Assembly: GCF_001629705.1 (NCBI RefSeq)
Contig: NZ_CP015378.1
Location: forward strand, 4,030,001-4,094,000
Direction of reading: 5' to 3'
DNA: 64,000 nt
DNA from: Fictibacillus phosphorivorans
Lineage (GTDB): Bacteria > Bacillota > Bacilli > Bacillales > Fictibacillaceae
Below the pieces are notes generated by a model that was not told the origin of the DNA, searched no databases, and saw only the letters and a program-made list of their open reading frames with translations. Positions 59,124 through 64,000 of the stretch are shown one piece after another (position 1 is the first letter of the stretch; each line of letters opens with the position of its first letter). The position numbers were made by a program, and so were the translations under genes.

Positions 59124-59254
59124 GGATTGATTTCCGTTTCAGGTTGCTCGCTTTCCGGGGGGCGTGCGGTGAGCCTCCTCTGCGCTTTGCACACTTAGGA
59201 GTCTCACCTGTCCCGCTGATCCCCCAGGAGTCTCGCACCTTACACTCCAATCAA
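59124..59254 (+). repeat. interspersed hairpin repeat, copy R9
   Basis: About 130 bases from GGATTGATTTCC to CCAATCAAA. It shares the GGGGG/CCCCC arm with R8, the outer end is partly decayed, and the inner arms read CTCCT/AGGAG. It lies in the gap between the M14 peptidase and crr. Confidence 0.88.
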
Positions 59255-59307
59255 ATTCGATGATGTAGAAAATCAAAAGATAAAAGCTGAATCTTTGATA
59301 TAAAGAA

Positions 59308-59352
59308 AGACCAAAGAGCAAGAAACAAGTTCAATGCTCTTCAGGTCCTATT
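59308..59352 (-). terminator. possible terminator of the M14 gene
   Basis: Interrupted arms GACC-AAA-GAGC and GCTC-TTCA-GGTC, with T-rich sequence following on the minus strand, about 70 bases beyond the stop. Internal mismatches make it weak. Confidence 0.4.
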
Positions 59353-59419
59353 AAACAGGGTAAACTTTCCCTATAAAAGTAATGCAGTGCTTAACTTGTT
59401 GTCAACGAGAAAGGCTCTA

Positions 59420-61792
59420 TTACTGATATAGCGCGTTGGACAATAAACGGAACAGATAATCCGTGTGATCACGAAATCCTGCTTCGAGTCCGATCAACGT
59501 AACGTCTTTTTGTGCTTCTTCTACAATAACGGCTTGACCAGCTGCTTGTTGGTTATTTTTCCAGTGCCCCGCAACAAAGAAGTCACCGTCTCCTAACGTT
59601 GCGATCGATTTTGAGTTTCCTAACTCTGTAAACCAGACTGGTCGATAAACAAATCCGAGATCTGCCTCTTTATAGCCAGCTGTCACTTCATCTTTTTCAT
59701 AGTTTACATTGACAATTCCGTTGCTGTTGGAGCCGCCCGTATTTACCTTTATCGTTGTTAAGCCGAGCTGACTTGAAGCTTTCGCACCACCAGCGCCTAC
59801 TGAAATATATTTTCCACCATTATTAATAAATGTTTGCACGTTGTTTTTGAAACTGTCATAAGCCTGCTTGCTGCCAATTACAAATGGCTTATTCGCTTCT
59901 CTCACATTCTCGTATTGCATCAATGCGTCCGTTCCGGCATATAGAAACGCATCGTACGAAGATAGACCCTTTTCTGCAACTTCTTTTGGTGTCACTTCTG
60001 TTACTGAGAAACCGAGTCGTTCTAATGCAAGCTTTGTACCCGCATGACTTTGTGCTTTATTCATACCGCCATCTTTTAATACAGCTACTTTTAGTGTTGA
60101 AAGCTTTTCTTTTTGAGCTGGCAGTTTCGCTGAATGCAGCTTAATTCCTGACTCTTTCACGAGCTTCTTATTTCTTGAGGAGAGGTTTTCTATATAGAAA
60201 TTTCCTGCACCGTCTTTATATACACGCTCACCTTTTTTCATAAGATCGTTTACTAGTTTTACCGCTTGGACAGAGCTGTTAGAAATCACATAAGGCCCTT
60301 TTCCTTGTAAGGAGCCTTCATATTCCGCTTCTTTCACAGGCTTTGTTTTTGCATTCACCTTTTCATCCACTTCAATCGCTTCAAAGCCCCATAATTCTGG
60401 TAGACTCCAAGCTGATATGTCATACATAGCTGGCGTATCGTTCGTGATATCCTCGCCATCCCATAACATTGTGTTTGCGAGTCCAGCCTTTGCTTGGCTC
60501 ATTGAAACGATATATGTGCCAGCCGGGTAGGTTTGTCCTTTTACTGAAAAAGCTTTAACGGCTTTTTCTACAGAAATATCATTTTCAATAAGATGGTTCA
60601 CTGCTTTTTCTGTAACCGTCGGATCCTTTTCATTTACAGGTAAAACATAGGCATTCGGGAAAAATCCTTCTTCATGGTAAGGGTGATCAAAATTAATGCC
60701 ACGCTCAAAGATCTCAATTTGATCTGTAAGCATTCCTTGTTTGTTCTGCTCAGCAAATTTCAATGCTCCCATCACAGCATCGTTTGCCCATCTCACACCA
60801 TCCCAGTTGTTTGTCGGTGCTTCTAACGTGTAGCCGTATGCCCCATGATACATCGCATACATCGGTGTGAAGATTGGTGGATAATCGTCCCAACCTGCGC
60901 TGTCATCACGCTGCGGAATATAGGTTCCTGTCATATTTTTATAGAGATCTGTTTCATAGTTTGCTTTATTTCCAACGATTTCTGCTTCCATCGCTTTTGC
61001 TTGATCTAATGCCCATTTAGAGAACAGGTCATATTCATAGTTCGGGTTATGAGGCGGCGTACACGGCTCGATCAATCCAGGTTTTCCGTCATCACTGTTC
61101 ACATATCCGTGAAGATCTAAGAAGACCATCGGATTCCACTCTGTGATCAGATCAACAGTTTGTTTCGTTTCCGCTTGTGAAAGAGTGATAAAGTCACGGT
61201 TTAAATCGATACCGTTTCCGTTGAAGCGAGTGCCGTCAACACGACCATCTGGATTTGCCACCACGTTAAAAATAAGTATGTTGCTGTCTAGAATTTCTTT
61301 TGTTTCTTCATCATTAGCATTAGCAAAACGATTGATCAGCTGAAGAACAGCATCCGACCCTATGTATTCAGTTCCATGGATAGATCCATTGATCATCACC
61401 GGTACTTTAAAATCAGGATTCTCAGCAATCCAATCTTGTGCTTTCTGAGGATTTCTGAACATTTCTTTACGTAGTTTTTTATAATGTCCATATTTGCCCT
61501 TATCCTCTGTATTTGAGATCGTAACTACATACATTGGATATCCTTTAGATGAAACCCCTTTTTGTTCGAGGGTTACGCGATTACTTTCTCTATCAATCTT
61601 CTTTAAGATCGAACCAATCTTTGAATATTTCACAAAGTCATAATGCTCAGAGTTAAACGGACTTCCATCAGCCTCTTCAAAACTATTAACATACGACCAC
61701 TTTTTTTGTGGTGCTTCTGCCGATACAGCAAATGGCATCGATGACAGCAAACTCAAACTCATAACACCTGCTACCCATTGTTTCTTCAACAT
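59420..61792 (-). CDS. secreted M14 family zinc carboxypeptidase-like protein
   Basis: 790-residue exported metallopeptidase. Signal peptide MLKKQWVAGVMSLSLLSSMP ... AVSA. The M14 domain (about residues 50-360) has zinc ligands His139 and Glu142 (SIHGTEYIG) and His228 (FLDLHGYV), the substrate-binding GNGIDLNRDF, and the catalytic Glu324 in YTLEAPTNNW. The C-terminal ~420 residues are an additional domain, including a Rossmann-like segment (KVAVLKDGGMNKAQSHAGTK ... DAFLYAGTDAL) resembling type 1 GATase-like folds. ATG 61792 after AGGGGATAA. It is monocistronic. Confidence 0.9.
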   Translation of the reverse strand: MLKKQWVAGVMSLSLLSSMPFAVSAEAPQKKWSYVNSFEEADGSPFNSEHYDFVKYSKIGSILKKIDRESNRVTLEQKGVSSKGYPMYVVTISNTEDKGKYGHYKKLRKEMFRNPQKAQDWIAENPDFKVPVMINGSIHGTEYIGSDAVLQLINRFANANDEETKEILDSNILIFNVVANPDGRVDGTRFNGNGIDLNRDFITLSQAETKQTVDLITEWNPMVFLDLHGYVNSDDGKPGLIEPCTPPHNPNYEYDLFSKWALDQAKAMEAEIVGNKANYETDLYKNMTGTYIPQRDDSAGWDDYPPIFTPMYAMYHGAYGYTLEAPTNNWDGVRWANDAVMGALKFAEQNKQGMLTDQIEIFERGINFDHPYHEEGFFPNAYVLPVNEKDPTVTEKAVNHLIENDISVEKAVKAFSVKGQTYPAGTYIVSMSQAKAGLANTMLWDGEDITNDTPAMYDISAWSLPELWGFEAIEVDEKVNAKTKPVKEAEYEGSLQGKGPYVISNSSVQAVKLVNDLMKKGERVYKDGAGNFYIENLSSRNKKLVKESGIKLHSAKLPAQKEKLSTLKVAVLKDGGMNKAQSHAGTKLALERLGFSVTEVTPKEVAEKGLSSYDAFLYAGTDALMQYENVREANKPFVIGSKQAYDSFKNNVQTFINNGGKYISVGAGGAKASSQLGLTTIKVNTGGSNSNGIVNVNYEKDEVTAGYKEADLGFVYRPVWFTELGNSKSIATLGDGDFFVAGHWKNNQQAAGQAVIVEEAQKDVTLIGLEAGFRDHTDYLFRLLSNALYQ

Positions 61793-62041
61793 GTTGTTTA
61801 TCCCCTTCCTCTTCCAAAAACAAAATAATTATACTTAAATATGAATTTTTATTCAATCTCTTTTTCAAGATTATTTCACCAGAATTAATATTCAATAGAC
61901 TATAGTTGATACCTCTATAAAAAGTCTAAAGAAATATAAATGAGTAAATATTCATAGTTCTTTATTCTTATAAAAGACTTCAATAAAAAATAACGAGAGG
62001 TAATGTTATAATTTGGATATTCAGAGAGGGGGTTGAAATGC

Positions 62042-63007
62042 ATGGAAATTAGTGAGGTTTCGAGAATAGCCATCGGCACACATCTGGGGAAAATGAATGA
62101 AGAAGACTCACTTCTCTATCAGGCATCTATTGAATTTGCGCTTTTAAAAAGAATTAACTTTATTGATACTGCACTTAATTATCGAGGGATGCGTTCGGAG
62201 CGCGATATTGGTAGTGTTTTAGAAACGCTCATTCAAAAGGAAAAGCAGATCAACAGGAAAGATGTTTTTTTGTCTACGAAAGCTGGTATCGTACCTGGTG
62301 ATATAGACGCTCAACTTCGTCCTGATCAATACCTGCAGAAAGTTTTATTGAAAAAAGATATTCTTCAGCTTTCTGATCTACAGATCATCGACCATCACAA
62401 ACACGTTATGGAAGCTTCTTTTTATGAATTTGCTATCCAGCAAAGTTTAAAACACATGCATGTTGACTACATAGATGTCCATTACATTCATAACCCTGAA
62501 GTTTCTTTGATCGTTTTAGGGGAGGAAGTCTTTTATCAAAAACTTAAAAGCTTGTTCTCGTTTTATGAACAGCAAGTGGAGAAAGGTTTGATTCGCTATT
62601 ATGGTTTAGCGGTTTGGTCAGCTTTTACTGAGTCTCCTGGCACATCTGGTTACATCTCTTTGGAGAAAGTGATCAATGTTGCCCAATCAGTTGCAGGAAA
62701 CTCACACCATCTGTGTTTTATCCAAGCTCCGTTCAACCAATCGAATCAGAGAGCTGCAAACGATGAGAACCAGCAAATCAACGGTAAATGGAGAACACTA
62801 TTTCAAGCTGCAGAAGAGTTACGCGTTCACGTCACAACAAGTGCCCCTTTAGATTGTGGAAGACTTGCTAATCATCAACACAAGAATGTAGATGAGTTGA
62901 TGTCTATGGTTTTAAATACACCGGGTATCTTGTCCACGATGATCGGTATGCGAAAGGTAGACACGGTAAAAAAAAATTTGAGATGCTTAAACAAAGTTGG
63001 CTCGTAA
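62042..63007 (+). CDS. aldo/keto reductase family protein
   Basis: 321-residue AKR-fold protein. The tetrad is recognisable: Asp in FIDTALNYRG with Tyr, Lys in FLSTKAGIV, and His in DVHYIHNP. C-terminal cofactor contacts are altered (GILSTMIGMRKVDTVKKNL). A long loop after residue 70 and the DHHKHVMEASFYE segment resemble the YqkF/Aad-like group. Substrate unknown. ATG 62042 follows AGAGGGGG at 9 bases; the TTG at 62033 has no room for a site. Confidence 0.85.
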   Translation: MEISEVSRIAIGTHLGKMNEEDSLLYQASIEFALLKRINFIDTALNYRGMRSERDIGSVLETLIQKEKQINRKDVFLSTKAGIVPGDIDAQLRPDQYLQKVLLKKDILQLSDLQIIDHHKHVMEASFYEFAIQQSLKHMHVDYIDVHYIHNPEVSLIVLGEEVFYQKLKSLFSFYEQQVEKGLIRYYGLAVWSAFTESPGTSGYISLEKVINVAQSVAGNSHHLCFIQAPFNQSNQRAANDENQQINGKWRTLFQAAEELRVHVTTSAPLDCGRLANHQHKNVDELMSMVLNTPGILSTMIGMRKVDTVKKNLRCLNKVGS

Positions 63008-63028
63008 TAACGAGTCAACTTTGTTTAT
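62991..63028. terminator. aldo/keto reductase terminator
   Basis: Fifteen-base arms ACAAAGTTGGCTCGT/ACGAGTCAACTTTGT with one mismatch, overlapping the stop codon, T-rich after. Confidence 0.88.
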
Positions 63029-63076
63029 ATGGAACAACTGTTAAACAAATTCCAATATGCACGTCCTATTGAAATC

Positions 63077-63448
63077 TTACCAGTGTGCTTGCAACTTATT
63101 ACCATTCGGATCATAAAAGTGAAAGAATGCATGACCATTATCTTCTTTGATATCATCGACCTTAACCTGATTATCAATCAAGTGTTCATGAAATTTAGCT
63201 AATTCGGGACTCGTAAAACCAATGCTGAATTCTTGTTCGTTGTTGACTGTAAAATGTGCAAAAGTTTCATCTTGAGTAGGAACTAAGATGATTAAGAATG
63301 GTCCTTCATTTACTTTTATAATTGCCAGCTCTTCTGTAATATTTAACAACTGGAGCCCTAATATATCTCTATACCAATGTGCTGATGGTTCTAAATCTTT
63401 TACAGGAATTCTAATATAATGTACTTGTTCAATAAATGAATTACTCAT
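63077..63448 (-). CDS. VOC family protein (glyoxalase/bleomycin-resistance fold)
   Basis: 123-residue single VOC domain: HYIRIPVKDLEPSAHWYRDILGL at the N-terminus and FFHFYDPNGNKLQAHW at the C-terminus. Potential metal ligands His10 and a C-terminal acidic position are not all clear, so enzymatic activity is uncertain. ATG 63448 after GGGGAGAAGG. It is monocistronic, convergent with the aldo/keto reductase gene. Confidence 0.85.
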   Translation of the reverse strand: MSNSFIEQVHYIRIPVKDLEPSAHWYRDILGLQLLNITEELAIIKVNEGPFLIILVPTQDETFAHFTVNNEQEFSIGFTSPELAKFHEHLIDNQVKVDDIKEDNGHAFFHFYDPNGNKLQAHW

Positions 63449-63651
63449 ATCCTTCTCCCCTTGCTTCGTTTTTTCAATATACCTCTTTCTTCCAATTTCT
63501 AAAAATACCTGCTATTTTAATAAAATTTCATAAAGATCGATCGTCCAATGTAATCTTACGAAATACATACCAAAACATCTGGAAAAACTTTTTTACTCAC
63601 TTTTTTAGAAATATTACTTGTAAATGAAACCGTTTTATTTTACAATCACTA

Positions 63652-63731
63652 ATGCAAACGATTGCACCAACGTGCATATACAAATTTGTAAGCGATTCAA
63701 TTTTTTTCGCAATCTACTGAATGCGATTTCA
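63652..63731 (+). promoter_or_regulatory. three cre-like operator sites upstream of the PTS gene
   Basis: ATGCAAACGATTGCA (63652-63666) fits the cre consensus WTGNAANCGNWNNCW fully. TTGTAAGCGATTCAA (63686-63700) and TGAATGCGATTTCA (63718-63731) each fit with one or two mismatches. Their CG centres are 34 and 31 bases apart, about three helical turns. They suggest CcpA or a LacI-type regulator. The rest of the 63449-63771 gap shows no gene. Confidence 0.65.
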
Positions 63732-63771
63732 AAAAGACAACGAAAGATATATACTTAAGGAGGAAATCGTT

Positions 63772-64000
63772 TTGAAACAACGTGGAAAACTCATTTCATT
63801 TGATTTCTGGCAAAAGCTAGGTAAAGCGCTTCTTGTAGTAGTAGCGGTTATGCCAGCTGCCGGTTTGATGATATCACTAGGTAAAGTTATCGCTATGTTC
63901 GGTGGCGACATGACATTAGTGCAAACGATTGCTCGTGTTATGGAAGACATCGGATGGGCGATCATTACAAATCTGCACATCTTATTTGCGGTAGCGATCG
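63772..64000 (+). CDS. PTS sugar transporter EIIC(B) component, 5' part
   Basis: Open to the right edge of the window (76 codons seen). TTG 63772 follows AAGGAGG at 8 bases. The product begins (M)KQRGKLISFDFWQKLGKALL and continues with hydrophobic PTS EIIC sequence VVVAVMPAAGLMISLGKVIAMFG, typical of the glucose/maltose/glucosamine EIIC family. The FDFWQKLGKALL lead-in resembles alpha-glucoside/maltose-type members; the sugar is not decidable. It may be fed by the EIIA at 58.5 kb. Confidence 0.85.
   Translation, partial: MKQRGKLISFDFWQKLGKALLVVVAVMPAAGLMISLGKVIAMFGGDMTLVQTIARVMEDIGWAIITNLHILFAVAI

Overview
The window looks like chromosomal DNA of an endospore-forming Bacillaceae bacterium, probably Fictibacillus or a close relative; the genus is an inference. 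Supporting signs are sporulation and germination genes (spo0M, cwlJ-gerQ), a Firmicutes coproheme-pathway hemQ, PTS genes, many TTG/GTG starts with strong AGGAGG ribosome binding sites, and alpha2-type glyS behind a T-box. I see no rRNA, tRNA, CRISPR array, insertion sequence or prophage. The gene content is mostly core metabolism and cell-surface functions, so the unusual material is in the non-coding DNA.

Layout: 1-7 kb holds pta, spo0M, hemQ, the germination pair cwlJ-gerQ and small ywd-type genes. 7-18.5 kb holds a beta-carbonic anhydrase, a secreted and a cytosolic 5'-nucleotidase-family phosphatase, a general-stress protein with a SigB-like promoter, an amine/amino-acid oxidase, a membrane-linked XRE regulator, a YajQ protein and a SLAP-plsC pair. 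18.5-27.5 kb holds a large unknown membrane/ectodomain protein, the ycgR-ycgQ permease pair under an almost perfect Zur box, a hydroxyisobutyrate-type dehydrogenase, two exported proteins and a drug-efflux-like MFS transporter. 27.9-45 kb holds the protease vpr, oligoendopeptidase pepF, adeR-ald, alkaline phosphatase behind a PhoP box, a hybrid ABC importer, a queuosine-precursor transporter behind a preQ1-I riboswitch candidate, and glpQ. 45-57 kb holds a Crp/Fnr regulator, a DUF523-DUF1722 (RudS-like) desulfidase, two Nudix enzymes, a GNAT enzyme, a hemolysin III homologue, a tetR-MFS pair with two 20-bp operator palindromes, pepQ and glyS with its T-box. 57-64 kb holds a PfkB sugar kinase, EIIA-Glc, an M14 peptidase, an aldo/keto reductase, a VOC protein and the start of a PTS EIIC gene behind three cre-like sites.

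Two families of intergenic structure stand out. (1) At least nine copies of a ~130-bp GC-rich interspersed repeat fold as one long nested hairpin; the arms differ between copies by compensatory changes. Two copies carry a second ~110-nt hairpin at the same internal point and one has a divergent interior. (2) Five intergenic loci carry degenerate tandem arrays with a period of 21 bp (exact at three loci). The repeat unit differs from locus to locus, and two loci appear to be inverted relatives. Neither is explained by the genes.

Regulatory inferences: Zur for ycgRQ, PhoP for phoA, preQ1 for the queuosine transporter, uncharged tRNA-Gly for glyS, the TetR protein for its MFS partner, and a LacI/CcpA-type factor for the PTS gene at the right edge.
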